The notes: a model not told the origin generated them from the sequence alone. 64,000 bases of DNA from Acinetobacter vivianii (GCF_014635885.1 NZ_BMDR01000001.1:186001-250000); one strand, 5' to 3'. Shown: positions 16,605 through 25,584, numbered from the stretch's first letter. Program-made: numbers and translations.

Positions 16605-17468
16605 ATGAAGTCTTTAAGCAGTGGCTGGATAAATGGATTCATTGGCGTGGTTATTTTTGCGGGTTCATTACCAGCCACCCGTGTTGCAGTGATGGATTTT
16701 AGTCCGACTTTTTTAACCGCAGCAAGAGCAGCAATAGCAGGGCTTTTAGGCTTGGCATTGGTCTTATTATCACGTCAGAAGTTACCCCAGAAAAAAGACT
16801 GGTTGTCCTTATTCTATGTTGCCATCGGGGTTGTGATTGGATTTCCGCTTTTTACTGCCTTGGCGCTTCAATATGTGAGTGCTGCACATACCATTGTGTT
16901 TGTTGGGCTATTGCCATTGGCGACTGCGATTTTTGGGGTATTGCGAGGGGGTGAACGGCCTAATCTGGTGTTTTGGTTATTTGCGATTTTAGGTGGTGCA
17001 CTGGTTTTTGGTTTTATGTTGATCCAGACAGGTACATGGTCATTTAATTATGGTGACTTGTTCATGTTATTGGCGATATTGCTTTGTGGTTTTGGCTACG
17101 CAGAAGGTGGGCAGCTTTCGAAACATTTGGGTGGTTGGCAAGTGATTTGCTGGGCACTGATTTTAACCTTGCCGATTATGCTTCTGGTTTCTTATCTCTA
17201 TATGCCAGTGAGCTTTGACCAGATCTCGATTTCTGCCAAGCTGGGTTTAGCTTATGTTTCATTGTTCAGTATGCTGATCGGTTTCTTTTTCTGGTACAAG
17301 GGCTTGGCCCAAGGTGGAATAGCCACTGTAGGCCAATTACAACTCCTGCAACCGATATTTGGACTGATCATTGCAGCGGTACTTCTGCATGAACAGGTCA
17401 GTATCGCAATGTTTGCGGTAACGGTTGCAGTTATTGCATGTGTGGCGTGTGCAAAGAAATTTGCGTGA
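16605..17468 (+). CDS. EamA/DMT-family transporter
   Basis: A 287-residue inner-membrane protein made of two five-helix EamA repeats (about residues 8-135 and 150-285), typical of drug/metabolite transporters that export amino acids or small metabolites. LPATRVAVMDFSPTFLTAARA in the first repeat is typical. It is divergent from the MocR regulator, which probably controls it; an amine or amino acid substrate would fit but is inference. A good ribosome binding site (TGGAG) precedes ATG 16605. It ends 4 bases from the convergent tusE. Confidence 0.88.
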   Translation: MKSLSSGWINGFIGVVIFAGSLPATRVAVMDFSPTFLTAARAAIAGLLGLALVLLSRQKLPQKKDWLSLFYVAIGVVIGFPLFTALALQYVSAAHTIVFVGLLPLATAIFGVLRGGERPNLVFWLFAILGGALVFGFMLIQTGTWSFNYGDLFMLLAILLCGFGYAEGGQLSKHLGGWQVICWALILTLPIMLLVSYLYMPVSFDQISISAKLGLAYVSLFSMLIGFFFWYKGLAQGGIATVGQLQLLQPIFGLIIAAVLLHEQVSIAMFAVTVAVIACVACAKKFA

Positions 17469-17472
17469 ACTC

Positions 17473-17784
17473 TTATAAACAGTTTGCAGGTTTGGGCACG
17501 CCCGCTAAGCGACTTAAATGACGAGCGACCAGACCTGTATTAAATCGTTGCTGTAACTCGGCATTATTAATCTCAGGACTGACAGTCTTCATTAAAAACT
17601 TAATCAATGGACGGGTCGAAGGCGAATGTCCAAACTGCTGATAAAACTGGCGTACTGCATGAAGTACATCAAAATGCCAATCGGTAAGTTCTAAGTCCAG
17701 CGTTTTCGCCAGTTCTTGAGCAACCTCAGGATTCCAGATGGTGTAATCGACCAGATGACCGTCTTGATCTAACTCTAATTGCAT
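17473..17784 (-). CDS. tusE: Sulfurtransferase TusE (DsrC family)
   Basis: A 103-residue DsrC/TusE protein, the last relay step passing persulfide sulfur to MnmA for 2-thiolation of tRNA wobble uridine. The penultimate cysteine (C102) in GVPKPANCL is the catalytic residue, and RQFYQQFGHSPSTRPL is the family signature. Length fits E. coli TusE (109). It follows tusDCB on the same strand after a 40-base gap. Confidence 0.93.
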   Translation of the reverse strand: MQLELDQDGHLVDYTIWNPEVAQELAKTLDLELTDWHFDVLHAVRQFYQQFGHSPSTRPLIKFLMKTVSPEINNAELQQRFNTGLVARHLSRLAGVPKPANCL

Positions 17785-17824
17785 AAATAGCCTAAGTAAA
17801 TTTTAAATAAATCGAATCAAAGCA

Positions 17825-18109
17825 TTATTTTAACGTGATACAACGTTCAAATTGTAAAACTAAATCTGCAAATGCTGCGTAATCAATGGATTTAACCTGT
17901 TCCTGATCTTCTTTACTCAGCATCTCCTGTTCATTCGCTAAGCAGTAAAGATGAGGATAGTGGCTAAAAACTGAAGATGGAATAGACAACGTCGCATCAC
18001 CCATAAGCACGATATGATCATCAGATTGTGCCATTTGTGCCAACTGTTTCCAGATTTTATCGAGATTGCTATAAGGCGATTGGATTAAAAATAAAACACT
18101 ATTTTTCAT
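17825..18109 (-). CDS. tusB: Sulfur relay protein TusB (DsrH-like)
   Basis: A 94-residue DsrH/TusB-like protein, subunit of the TusBCD complex that takes sulfur from TusA and passes it to TusE. Sequence conservation in this family is weak; the call rests on size, fold-like pattern (SVLFLIQSPY...LMGDATL) and position after tusD and tusC. A TTG 18 bases upstream is in frame, but ATG 18109 with AAGG before it is the better start and leaves an 11-base gap to tusC. Confidence 0.85.
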   Translation of the reverse strand: MKNSVLFLIQSPYSNLDKIWKQLAQMAQSDDHIVLMGDATLSIPSSVFSHYPHLYCLANEQEMLSKEDQEQVKSIDYAAFADLVLQFERCITLK

Positions 18110-18120
18110 TGTGAAATACC

Positions 18121-18471
18121 TTACCAATACAAGACATGATCAAATGAGCGGATGAGTTCAGGGGTAATCTCGATAAATTCAATTTCCTGATCGGTATTCT
18201 TTATGATGTTAAGTTGTTGATTTTTAGTCTCAACCAAGATTGGGGTCAAATCATAGAACTCAAAACTGTCCACCATATTGGCTGCAATTTTAAAGGCATG
18301 TTTTAGCTGGTCGAATTCTATTTTATTGTCCAATAAACTCAAGGCTGCGTCTCTTAATAATACTTTGACAGAAATACCAAAGGTTGCTAAAACCATAGTG
18401 GCAGACAGACTTTCATTGGTCTGCAAATTCGTTAAATTAGGCTGCGTTAGGATGACAAGTACAGATTTCAC
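18121..18471 (-). CDS. tusC: Sulfur relay protein TusC (DsrF-like)
   Basis: A 116-residue DsrE/F-fold protein, the TusC subunit of the TusBCD hexamer. It opens with a beta strand KSVLVILTQPNL, followed by a region matching the helix that packs on it (MVLATFGISVKVLLRDAALSLL). No catalytic cysteine is present, as expected for TusC. It starts with GTG at 18471, with AAGGT upstream. Second gene of tusDCB. Confidence 0.88.
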   Translation of the reverse strand: MKSVLVILTQPNLTNLQTNESLSATMVLATFGISVKVLLRDAALSLLDNKIEFDQLKHAFKIAANMVDSFEFYDLTPILVETKNQQLNIIKNTDQEIEFIEITPELIRSFDHVLYW

Positions 18472-18514
18472 ACAATTTACCTTTTTAAAGCAACACTCTA
18501 TTAAAGAACTTAAA

Positions 18515-18883
18515 TTAAAATTGAATTAAACGAGAACAGCTTTGCACTGCATCAGCAAGCTCTCCAAGCCCAACCAGCTCAAAACCTTGTGCCAAGTTGT
18601 GATGTTGAAGCGAATGACGTTGTGCATTGCTTGCATCAGTGATTCCCCGAGCAAGGGCAGCACTGACACAGACAGGGAGTCGAATGCCCAGCTTTTGCCA
18701 TTCTTGTTTCAGGTTGCGTTGATCATCAGGAAACCACTGTAAATCGTTCGCAACATGAACAGCGTCTTGGTAAAAGAAAACACGAAATTCTTCATGCTTA
18801 TTTTGTAATGCTTGCGCTAAACCCAATGCATGCCATGCGATCACAGAAGTTGGTGAGGAAGTAATTAACAGTAGTGTACTCAT
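18515..18883 (-). CDS. tusD: Sulfurtransferase TusD (DsrE-like)
   Basis: A 122-residue DsrE-family protein. The active cysteine is C72 in RLPVCVSAALARG, equivalent to the sulfur-carrying cysteine of E. coli TusD. It carries the persulfide in the TusBCD complex for tRNA 2-thiouridine synthesis. First gene of tusDCB-tusE; tusC starts 43 bases downstream. The operon is divergent from the epimerase gene. Confidence 0.92.
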   Translation of the reverse strand: MSTLLLITSSPTSVIAWHALGLAQALQNKHEEFRVFFYQDAVHVANDLQWFPDDQRNLKQEWQKLGIRLPVCVSAALARGITDASNAQRHSLQHHNLAQGFELVGLGELADAVQSCSRLIQF

Positions 18884-18947
18884 TGAACATTCACTATGGT
18901 CATAGTAGGCAAAATGATGGACAGATTAAAAAGAAGGTAAGTATACA

Positions 18948-19955
18948 ATGATTTTGGTGACAGGTGGTTTAGGCTTTATCGGTTCACATATTGCTTTGAG
19001 TTTATTGGCTCATGGGCAAGAGATTGTCATTGTTGATAACCTGGCTAACTCAACTTTACAAACTTTGGAACGTTTGGAATATATTTCAGGCATGTATATT
19101 CCTTTTGCAAAACTGGATGTACGTAATACGCCTGCTTTAAATAAAGTATTTGAACAATATTCAATTGATACCGTTATTCATACCGCAAGCTTTAAGTCGC
19201 TTGAAGAATCGGCCTTAAAACCGCTTGAATATTATAATGATAATGTCAGTAGCATTATGAGCTTGTTACGTGCCATGCAACGGATGGGTGTGAGACAATT
19301 ATTAAACCTGTCCAGTCTGGCTGTGTATGGCAAGTCGGATACCGCACTCTCTGAAGATACGGTCTTTAACTACGGTTATGCTAATCCTTATATTCGCTCG
19401 CAGCAAATGGTAGAAGACATTATTGCCGATACCTATAAAGTTGATCCTGAGTGGAAGATAGTCAATCTACGTTTATCTAATATTGTTGGTGCATTCGAGC
19501 ATGGCGTTCTAGGCGAGTATGTTACTCAGCTCCCTAAAAATATTGTGCCTTTAGCATTGCAAGTTGCAGCGATGCAACGCGATTGTATTGAATTGCAAAA
19601 TCAGGCTCAGACCAAAGATGGTACGGTGGAGCGCAGTTTCTTGCATGTTCTGGATGCCTGTGATGCCATCTTAATGACCTTGAATTGGCTAAAAACGCAA
19701 TCTGGATGTCTGGAGTCATTTAATATTGCCCATCAGCAGCTGACTTCTATTCAAAGTTTATTGGATGAGATTTCAAAGGTGACGCAGGCCGAAGTTCGCG
19801 TTCAGCCTGCAATCTATCAACATGAGGAATTAGCTCAGCTTGGTGCAAATATAGATAAAGCACAGCGTATTTTAAACTGGACACCGAAACGGCCTTTAGC
19901 ACAAATGATTGAAGATGAATGGCGTTTTTATCTAAATACCTTAAAAGGTAATTAA
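18948..19955 (+). CDS. NAD(P)-binding epimerase homologue with an altered active site
   Basis: A 335-residue extended short-chain dehydrogenase that aligns along its length with UDP-glucose 4-epimerase GalE. It has the nucleotide motif TGGLGFIGSH, the serine region LSSLAVYG and a GalE-like DGTVERSFLHVLDACDA. However, the catalytic YxxxK reads Y148-I-R-S-Q152: the lysine is glutamine. It may therefore not epimerise sugars normally. It stands alone, divergent from the tus genes. ATG 18948 follows AAGAAGGTAAG, a good ribosome binding site. Confidence 0.82.
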   Translation: MILVTGGLGFIGSHIALSLLAHGQEIVIVDNLANSTLQTLERLEYISGMYIPFAKLDVRNTPALNKVFEQYSIDTVIHTASFKSLEESALKPLEYYNDNVSSIMSLLRAMQRMGVRQLLNLSSLAVYGKSDTALSEDTVFNYGYANPYIRSQQMVEDIIADTYKVDPEWKIVNLRLSNIVGAFEHGVLGEYVTQLPKNIVPLALQVAAMQRDCIELQNQAQTKDGTVERSFLHVLDACDAILMTLNWLKTQSGCLESFNIAHQQLTSIQSLLDEISKVTQAEVRVQPAIYQHEELAQLGANIDKAQRILNWTPKRPLAQMIEDEWRFYLNTLKGN

Positions 19956-19977
19956 GATAATGATTCTTATTTACATG

Positions 19978-20015
19978 TTTGGCTGGTTTGATTAGGATAA
20001 CCACAACCAGCCAAA
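19978..20015. terminator. Hairpin after the epimerase homologue
   Basis: TTTGGCTGGTT (19978-19988) is exactly complementary to AACCAGCCAAA (20005-20015). The stem is strong but no T run follows, so termination is likely yet not certain. Internal GGTT/AACC repeats allow alternative pairing. Confidence 0.5.
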
Positions 20016-20070
20016 GCATTAGCTTGCTTCAGCCCGTGAAAATTTTAACCAAATAGAGCAGAGGTTGTTT

Positions 20071-21465
20071 ATGCAAATGCGAATTGAACACGACACCATG
20101 GGTGAAATCGAGGTTCCGAATGAAGCCTTGTGGGGTGCGCAAACGCAAAGAAGTTTACAGAACTTTAAAATTGGTCAGGAGCGTTTACCACGCCCGATGA
20201 TTCGTGCAATGGGCTTAGTAAAAAAAGCTGCTGCGATCACCAATGCTGAATTAAAACAACTTCCTGAAGATTTAAGTCAATATATTGTTGGTGCTGCTGA
20301 AGAGGTGATTGCTGGACAATGGGATTCACAATTTCCCTTGGTGGTTTGGCAAACAGGTTCTGGTACGCAAAGTAACATGAACTGTAATGAAGTTATTGCA
20401 AACATTGCCAACCAGAAACTAGGTCAGATATTAGGCGCGCAAAAACCTGTGCATCCAAATGATCACGTTAACCGCGCGCAATCAACCAATGATTCGTTCC
20501 CAACTGCAATTCATGTTGCTGCAAGCCTTCAAATTAATGAATTACTCATTCCTGCTGTTGAAAAGCTAAAAAATACCTTACAGCGTAAATCAGAAGAATT
20601 TGATGACATTGTTAAAATTGGCCGTACTCATTTACAAGATGCAACGCCTTTAACTCTGGGACAAGAGTTTAGTGGTTATGTATCACAACTGGAACATGGT
20701 TTAAAACGTTTACAACAGGCTCTGGCTGGACTGTACGAATTGCCTTTGGGTGGTACAGCAGTTGGAACGGGCTTAAATGCTCATCCTGATTATGCGGTGA
20801 AAGCGGCTGAGCAATTAGCTGAATTAACTGGCCTGCCATTTGTGACTGCGCCAAATAAGTTTGAAGCTTTGGCAGGTCGTGATGCAGCAGTATTTGCATC
20901 GGGTGCCTTGAAAACCTTGGCTGCAAGTTTAAATAAAATTGCCAATGATATTCGCTGGTTGGCAAGTGGGCCACGCTGTGGTTTTGGTGAAATCCGTATT
21001 CCTGAGAATGAACCTGGTTCGAGTATCATGCCAGGTAAAGTCAATCCAACCCAGAGTGAAGCGATGACCATGGTGGTCGCTCAAGTTTTAGGGAATGACA
21101 CAACGATTAACGTTGCGGGTGCATCAGGGAACTTTGAGCTGAATGTGTTTATGCCAGTGATTGCTTATAACTTGTTGCAGTCAATCCAGTTGCTTGGTGA
21201 TGCATGTAATAGCTTTAATGACCATTGTGCAGTTGGTATTGAACCGAATCGTGACAAGATTGATCACTTCTTACATAATTCATTGATGTTGGTGACAGCA
21301 CTGAATCCTGTGATCGGCTATGAAAACTCTGCCAAAGTTGCGAAAACAGCTTACAAGGAAAATAAAACCTTGAAACAGGTGGCTGTGGAGTTAGGTTTGG
21401 TGACAGCAGAGCAATTTGATGAAGTGGTTAAACCTGAAAATATGGTTTCGCCAAATAGCAAATAA
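20071..21465 (+). CDS. fumC: Class II fumarate hydratase
   Basis: A 464-residue iron-independent fumarase that interconverts fumarate and malate in the TCA cycle. The superfamily signature [11 protein letters not shown] is intact, as are the substrate-binding [10 protein letters not shown] and [17 protein letters not shown]. Length matches FumC of E. coli (467). A TTG six bases upstream is in frame, but ATG 20071 with AGAGG before it is the proper start. It is followed by a clear terminator, so it is monocistronic. Confidence 0.96.
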   Translation: MQMRIEHDTMGEIEVPNEALWGAQTQRSLQNFKIGQERLPRPMIRAMGLVKKAAAITNAELKQLPEDLSQYIVGAAEEVIAGQWDSQFPLVVWQTGSGTQSNMNCNEVIANIANQKLGQILGAQKPVHPNDHVNRAQSTNDSFPTAIHVAASLQINELLIPAVEKLKNTLQRKSEEFDDIVKIGRTHLQDATPLTLGQEFSGYVSQLEHGLKRLQQALAGLYELPLGGTAVGTGLNAHPDYAVKAAEQLAELTGLPFVTAPNKFEALAGRDAAVFASGALKTLAASLNKIANDIRWLASGPRCGFGEIRIPENEPGSSIMPGKVNPTQSEAMTMVVAQVLGNDTTINVAGASGNFELNVFMPVIAYNLLQSIQLLGDACNSFNDHCAVGIEPNRDKIDHFLHNSLMLVTALNPVIGYENSAKVAKTAYKENKTLKQVAVELGLVTAEQFDEVVKPENMVSPNSK

Positions 21466-21485
21466 AAATATTTAATCAGCAAGAT

Positions 21486-21516
21486 AAAAATCCTTCTGCT
21501 TATAGAAGGATTTTTT
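21486..21516 (+). terminator. Intrinsic terminator after fumC
   Basis: AAAAATCCTTCT and AGAAGGATTTTT form a 12-bp stem around a 6-base loop, ending in a T run 20-50 bases after the fumC stop. Confidence 0.92.
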
Positions 21517-21584
21517 ATGAGAGTAGTTTTTATAAAGTGAACTGCGTACAATATACTTTTGATTGACGAAACTGTTGCTTCATT

Positions 21585-22076
21585 ATGCTCTCGATTTATT
21601 TAACAGATACTAAAACCAATATTCAGTTCTCTGATTTACCCAATGAAAATCCTGTTAAGTTTCTGTTGAATTTAAAGAAAATTTTTCCAAGTACGGCTGA
21701 TTTACTGTTACCTGTATTGCCAGAAGACAATAATCTGGAAAATGTAACTTGGGAAGCAACCTCAAAAGATTTTGAAGTATTTAAAAAGTTACTCGAAGGT
21801 TGGGGCGTGATCGAGCTTCGTTTAAGTGCGATTACGACTTATAAAGATAAGAACTTTGCCAATGAGCTGGTTAAAAAAGCACAAGTTAAGCGTAAGCAGA
21901 TTGCGCAGGCACAACCTCAATTATCCCTGATTGCCTTGGACTATGTGTTAACGCATGAGATTCATGCCTTGATTGATGCTGAACTGGTGATGATTGGTGA
22001 AAAATTCTATTTACCAACATTGCGTGAACTTTGGAAAGGTCAATTCTCCGAGCAAATTTTGCAATGTAAATTCTAA
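21585..22076 (+). CDS. Hypothetical protein (163 aa)
   Basis: A soluble 163-residue protein with no signal peptide, membrane helix or motif that I can assign. It has mixed alpha/beta composition, with a lysine/glutamine-rich helix near residues 100-120 (KKAQVKRKQIAQAQPQ). It lies between two terminators, so it is transcribed alone. Codon use looks like that of its neighbours, consistent with a long-standing chromosomal gene. Function unknown. Confidence 0.75.
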   Translation: MLSIYLTDTKTNIQFSDLPNENPVKFLLNLKKIFPSTADLLLPVLPEDNNLENVTWEATSKDFEVFKKLLEGWGVIELRLSAITTYKDKNFANELVKKAQVKRKQIAQAQPQLSLIALDYVLTHEIHALIDAELVMIGEKFYLPTLRELWKGQFSEQILQCKF

Positions 22077-22081
22077 GATTT

Positions 22082-22109
22082 AAAAGCAGACATCGAGTCT
22101 GCTTTTTTA
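22082..22109 (+). terminator. Intrinsic terminator after the 163-aa protein gene
   Basis: AAAAGCAGAC (22082-22091) pairs perfectly with GTCTGCTTTT (22097-22106), ending in a T run. Confidence 0.93.
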
Positions 22110-22179
22110 TGCTCGATAAATAAGTACATACGTATAAATCTTGATCTACAAACATTTACAAGATTTTAGTGTGCGTATT

Positions 22180-22207
22180 TTGGAACGGCATATATATTGC
22201 TTATAAG
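22180..22207 (+). promoter_or_regulatory. Predicted promoter of the riboswitch transcript
   Basis: TTGGAA (22180-22185) and TATAAG (22202-22207) are spaced 16 bases apart. Transcription from here would begin about 10 bases before the first aptamer, as expected for a riboswitch leader. Confidence 0.5.
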
Positions 22208-22222
22208 GATATAAATATTATT

Positions 22223-22446
22223 GCGGGAGAGAAGTTCTTCAATGAACTCGCCGAAGGAGCAACGACCCCGGAAACTCTCAGGCAGAAGGACTGTAATAAT
22301 AGACATAAAATCTGGAGAGCAGTGCTCAATTTGTAGGAACACAGGACTTTTTTCTTCTACGATAAACACTCACCGAAGGGGAAGGCTTAATGATTAATTG
22401 GTAATCATCTGCCGAAACTCTCAGGTACCATGACAGATGGGGCTAA
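22223..22446 (+). ncRNA. Tandem glycine riboswitch
   Basis: Two glycine aptamers in series. The first (about 22223-22293) shows GGGAGAG, then GCCGAAGGAGCAA, then GGAAACTCTCAGGCA. The second (about 22312-22446) shows GGAGAGC, CACCGAAGGGGAAGGC and CGAAACTCTCAGGTACC followed by GATGGGG. These conserved blocks are diagnostic. The 3' edge is only about 25 bases before the ribosome binding site of the DadA-like gene, so control may be at translation or by a structure that sequesters this site. No terminator is obvious, suggesting an ON switch at translation. Confidence 0.93.
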
Positions 22447-22482
22447 GCATTATGAAATGTTATGCATTTCAAGGAGTTTGCT

Positions 22483-23727
22483 ATGCCACATGTTGTTGTA
22501 ATTGGTGCGGGGATTACGGGTGTAACGTCTGCTTATGAATTAATTAAACTGGGCTATGAGGTGACGGTGATCGATCGTCATCTTTTTCCTGCAATGGAGA
22601 CTTCGTTTGCCAATGGTGGACAATTGTCTGCCTGTAATGCAGAAGTTTGGAACCAGAAAGCCACGGTGCTGAAAGGCATTAAGTGGATGAGTAAGAAAGA
22701 TGCACCATTGCTGCTCAACCCATCCTTTAGTGCGCATAAATATCGCTGGTTAATTGAATTTTTAACGCATATTAAAAATTATAAAGTCAATACTATTGAA
22801 ACTGTGCGTTTGGCATTGTTGGCCCGACAACGTCTATTTGAAGTTGCTGAAAAAGAAAGTCTTTCTTTTGATTTGGAAAAACGTGGCATTTTGCATATGT
22901 ATCACACCAGAGAAGACTATGAGATTGCCAAGAAGGTCAATGATGTATTGGTAGAAGGCAAACTTGAGCGGAATGCAATTACGCCTGAGGAAATGAAAGC
23001 AATTGAACCGACCTTAACAGGCGAATATTTTGGTGGTTATTACACTGCTGGGGATGCAACGGGAGATATCCATAAATATTCTGTGGGGTTAGCAGAAAGA
23101 ACTCAGCAATATGGGGCAAAATATTGTTTTGGTCTGGATGTGGTTGATGTTCAGTTCAATCAAGACAAAGCAATTGTTCATTGCAAAAATAGCTCGGAAA
23201 ATGTGAACCCAACTGCGGACGGCATTACGGAAATTATTGCAGATGTGGTGCTGGTTTGTGGTGGAGTCGGCAGTTATCAATTGGCTGATATGTTGGGGGA
23301 CAGTGTCAATGTCTATCCAGTCAAAGGTTATTCGATCACTGTCCAGCTTAAAGATGAGCGTAGTGTAAATAATGCGCCGTGGGTCAGTTTGCTGGATGAG
23401 AGTGCAAAAATTGTAACCTCTCGTCTAGGTGCAGATCGTTTACGGATTGCGGGAACGGCTGAGTTTAATGGTTATAATCGGGATATTCGTGCTGACCGGA
23501 TTCAACCGTTAATTAACTGGGTCAACCAGAATTTTGATATTTCGACTGAACATGTGGTGCCGTGGGCAGGATTACGTCCAATGATGCCGAATATGCTGCC
23601 TGTGGTAAAACAAGGTAAGCAACCACGAGTCTTTTATAATACGGGGCATGGGCATCTAGGCTGGACGTTATCGGCTGCAACGGCAGTGTTGATTAGTCAG
23701 GAAATTGCGCAAAAATTCCCAAGCTGA
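22483..23727 (+). CDS. DadA-like FAD-dependent amino acid dehydrogenase
   Basis: A 414-residue DAO-family flavoprotein. It opens with an FAD-binding Rossmann motif (VVVIGAGITGVTSAYEL). It aligns with the small subunit of D-amino acid dehydrogenase (DadA, 432 in E. coli), including the SFANGGQLS segment and the C-terminal GHGHLGWTLS. These enzymes oxidise D-amino acids to keto acids at the membrane. A tandem glycine riboswitch sits directly upstream, which suggests that glycine is a substrate or signal. ATG 22483 follows AAGGAG by 6 bases; an in-frame ATG at 22462 lacks such a site. Confidence 0.88.
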   Translation: MPHVVVIGAGITGVTSAYELIKLGYEVTVIDRHLFPAMETSFANGGQLSACNAEVWNQKATVLKGIKWMSKKDAPLLLNPSFSAHKYRWLIEFLTHIKNYKVNTIETVRLALLARQRLFEVAEKESLSFDLEKRGILHMYHTREDYEIAKKVNDVLVEGKLERNAITPEEMKAIEPTLTGEYFGGYYTAGDATGDIHKYSVGLAERTQQYGAKYCFGLDVVDVQFNQDKAIVHCKNSSENVNPTADGITEIIADVVLVCGGVGSYQLADMLGDSVNVYPVKGYSITVQLKDERSVNNAPWVSLLDESAKIVTSRLGADRLRIAGTAEFNGYNRDIRADRIQPLINWVNQNFDISTEHVVPWAGLRPMMPNMLPVVKQGKQPRVFYNTGHGHLGWTLSAATAVLISQEIAQKFPS

Positions 23728-23733
23728 AACTCA

Positions 23734-23759
23734 AAAGCCGATGTTATAACATCGGCTTT
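23734..23759. terminator. Bidirectional terminator
   Basis: A 26-base perfect palindrome (AAAGCCGATG... to ...CATCGGCTTT) lies between convergent stop codons. It ends in T on one strand and starts in A on the other, fitting termination from both sides. Confidence 0.85.
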
Positions 23760-23773
23760 ATTCCACCGAAGAC

Positions 23774-24421
23774 TTAATCGTACAGGCGATAAATCCCTGT
23801 AAAACGCTCACAACCTTTCTGCTCTGATTTGACAATCAAAAGTGCTTTCTGAAAATCAAACTGATATTGGCACTTTTTTTCATTATCAATGATCTGATTT
23901 TTTTGCTCAGGGGTACTGTAAGCAAGCAATGACATGGTTTGAGTTTCTAGACGATTGTTAGGATTGCGGTAAGCGATCCCTTCAATTTTTAACTTGTCTT
24001 TATCGAGCTGATGAATTTGTAGATGAACAGGTTGAGATGCGATTTTGCCCTGTTCATATTTTAGATAATGTTGAGTCAAGGTCTGATTCATTGACGTGTA
24101 AAAGTTCAGGTCATCCAGACGTGCTTCAAATTGCTGCTGAAAACAGGTTTTGGTTTTACATTGGTCTATCTGGTTGAGCCACTGTGTCTGCGTATCATGT
24201 AACAATTGCAAAGGCGCATCCGTTACCAGATATGCTGTTAAAAACTTGCTATTTAGCTTTTGACGCTGTTCTTTATATTGCTTGGTGCATATTTTTTGTG
24301 CTTCCAAAGCAGAGCTGTTGCAGTCAATAGATTCCGCATAGGCAAATGTTGAGCAAAAACAACCCAATGTGATGATATAACCAGATTTCTTTAATTGATT
24401 TCTTACAGTGTTAAACAGCAT
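23774..24421 (-). CDS. Hypothetical periplasmic protein with paired cysteines
   Basis: A 215-residue protein. It has a signal peptide (basic start, hydrophobic stretch TLGCFCSTFAYA, cleavage near AYA-ES) and then a region with DCNSSALEAQKIC, QCKTKTCFQQQFEARL and later KCQYQF and GCERF. Spaced cysteines plus a helical N-terminal part resemble LprI/DUF1311-type exported proteins (lysozyme inhibitor-like), but this is a weak resemblance. Start ATG 24421 is preferred over an in-frame GTG at 24427. Function unknown. Confidence 0.7.
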   Translation of the reverse strand: MLFNTVRNQLKKSGYIITLGCFCSTFAYAESIDCNSSALEAQKICTKQYKEQRQKLNSKFLTAYLVTDAPLQLLHDTQTQWLNQIDQCKTKTCFQQQFEARLDDLNFYTSMNQTLTQHYLKYEQGKIASQPVHLQIHQLDKDKLKIEGIAYRNPNNRLETQTMSLLAYSTPEQKNQIIDNEKKCQYQFDFQKALLIVKSEQKGCERFTGIYRLYD

Positions 24422-24519
24422 AATCACTTATACTTTCAGTCTAATTTGCTCAACGTACTATAGCGAAATAGAAAGCCTGAATACAAGATTAGTTCGGTAT
24501 ATTGTAAAAGGAAAATCAT

Positions 24520-25011
24520 ATGGTTGCTCAAATTCGTATTGGACAAGGGATTGATGTGCATGCATTTGAAGAAGGTGACTTTGTTACTTTAGCAGGTGTC
24601 AAAATTCCGCATACGCATGGTCTAAAAGCACATTCGGATGGAGATGTGGTTCTGCATGCGCTGAGTGATGCATTACTGGGTGCTTTAGCATTGGGTGATA
24701 TTGGACAGCATTTTCCAGATACAGATCCAGAATATAAAGGTGCAGACAGTCGTTTGTTGCTAAAACATGTATATCAGTTGATTTTAGATCGTGGTTATCA
24801 TCTGAATAACGCAGATATTACGGTCGCGTGCGAACGTCCAAAACTGGCAAAGCATAATTTGGAAATGCGTCAAAGTATTGCGGATGTATTAGATGTGGAT
24901 GTGACTCAAATTAGCATTAAAGCCACAACGACAGAGAAGCTTGGTTTTACAGGTCGTCAGGAAGGGATTCTGGCAACCGCAACCGTATTGGTTTCACATC
25001 AAGCAAAATAA
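24520..25011 (+). CDS. ispF: 2-C-methyl-D-erythritol 2,4-cyclodiphosphate synthase
   Basis: A 163-residue MEP-pathway enzyme that cyclises CDP-ME-2-phosphate. The zinc ligands are visible: GxDVHAF (D and H near residues 10 and 12) and KAHSDGDVVLHAL. The DIGQHFPDTDPEYKGADS loop and the C-terminal GFTGRQEGI are conserved. Length fits E. coli IspF (159). It is not next to ispD here. A second MEP enzyme, dxr, occurs 10 kb downstream in this window. Confidence 0.96.
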   Translation: MVAQIRIGQGIDVHAFEEGDFVTLAGVKIPHTHGLKAHSDGDVVLHALSDALLGALALGDIGQHFPDTDPEYKGADSRLLLKHVYQLILDRGYHLNNADITVACERPKLAKHNLEMRQSIADVLDVDVTQISIKATTTEKLGFTGRQEGILATATVLVSHQAK

Positions 25012-25103
25012 TGTGAAATTAGTAATTTTCATTTGATATAAGATGAATTTTTCAAGTTTTAAAAGTAATTTTTTAGATGTAAAAAGTGGTAAAAGAGGGA
25101 AAA

Positions 25104-25532
25104 ATGAAAAATTTAATTCTGGGTTTAGTTTGTATCGTTTCTATTACTGGTTGTACTACAGCAACGACTATAGAGAAAGCTTCAACAGTACAAATTAATA
25201 AGTTTTTTAAACCAGAGTATCAGTCAAAAACAGATGAGCGAAATGCAAGTATAGTGATATTAAGAGATAAGGGTGTTTGGGGTAGTGCTTGCAATTTTAT
25301 TGTATCTATTGATAACAAAAAAATTCTAACGATTAAATCAAATCAACAGGCGATGATCTATGTTAAGCCTCAATCTACATCGATTGAAGTCGAATTTTCG
25401 CCATCTGGCTTTTGTCCATATGCAAGAGTAACAGAAGAGTTAAATTTAGTTCCTAATGGCTCTACCAAATTTAGAATTAGATCATCTGGTTCTATGAATA
25501 ATGCATTACAACTAATTAAAGTTGATAATTAG
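25104..25532 (+). CDS. Small hypothetical lipoprotein
   Basis: A 142-residue protein with a short lipoprotein signal peptide: lysine-start, hydrophobic core and lipobox SITGC with Cys17 as the lipidated residue. The mature part contains two cysteines (ACNF, FCPY) that could form a disulfide, and reads as a beta-rich domain. The role is unknown. ATG 25104 with GAGGG upstream is preferred to the in-frame GTG at 25086, which would add a charged leader before the signal peptide. Confidence 0.78.
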   Translation: MKNLILGLVCIVSITGCTTATTIEKASTVQINKFFKPEYQSKTDERNASIVILRDKGVWGSACNFIVSIDNKKILTIKSNQQAMIYVKPQSTSIEVEFSPSGFCPYARVTEELNLVPNGSTKFRIRSSGSMNNALQLIKVDN

Positions 25533-25544
25533 TAACTAACATCT

Positions 25545-25584
25545 TATATAAACACACATCTAAATCTTGATGCGTGTTTATATA
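25545..25584. terminator. Bidirectional hairpin between convergent genes
   Basis: TATATAAACACACATC (25545-25560) pairs with GATGCGTGTTTATATA (25569-25584) with one mismatch. It separates the lipoprotein gene from the convergent phosphatase-like gene. Confidence 0.7.
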
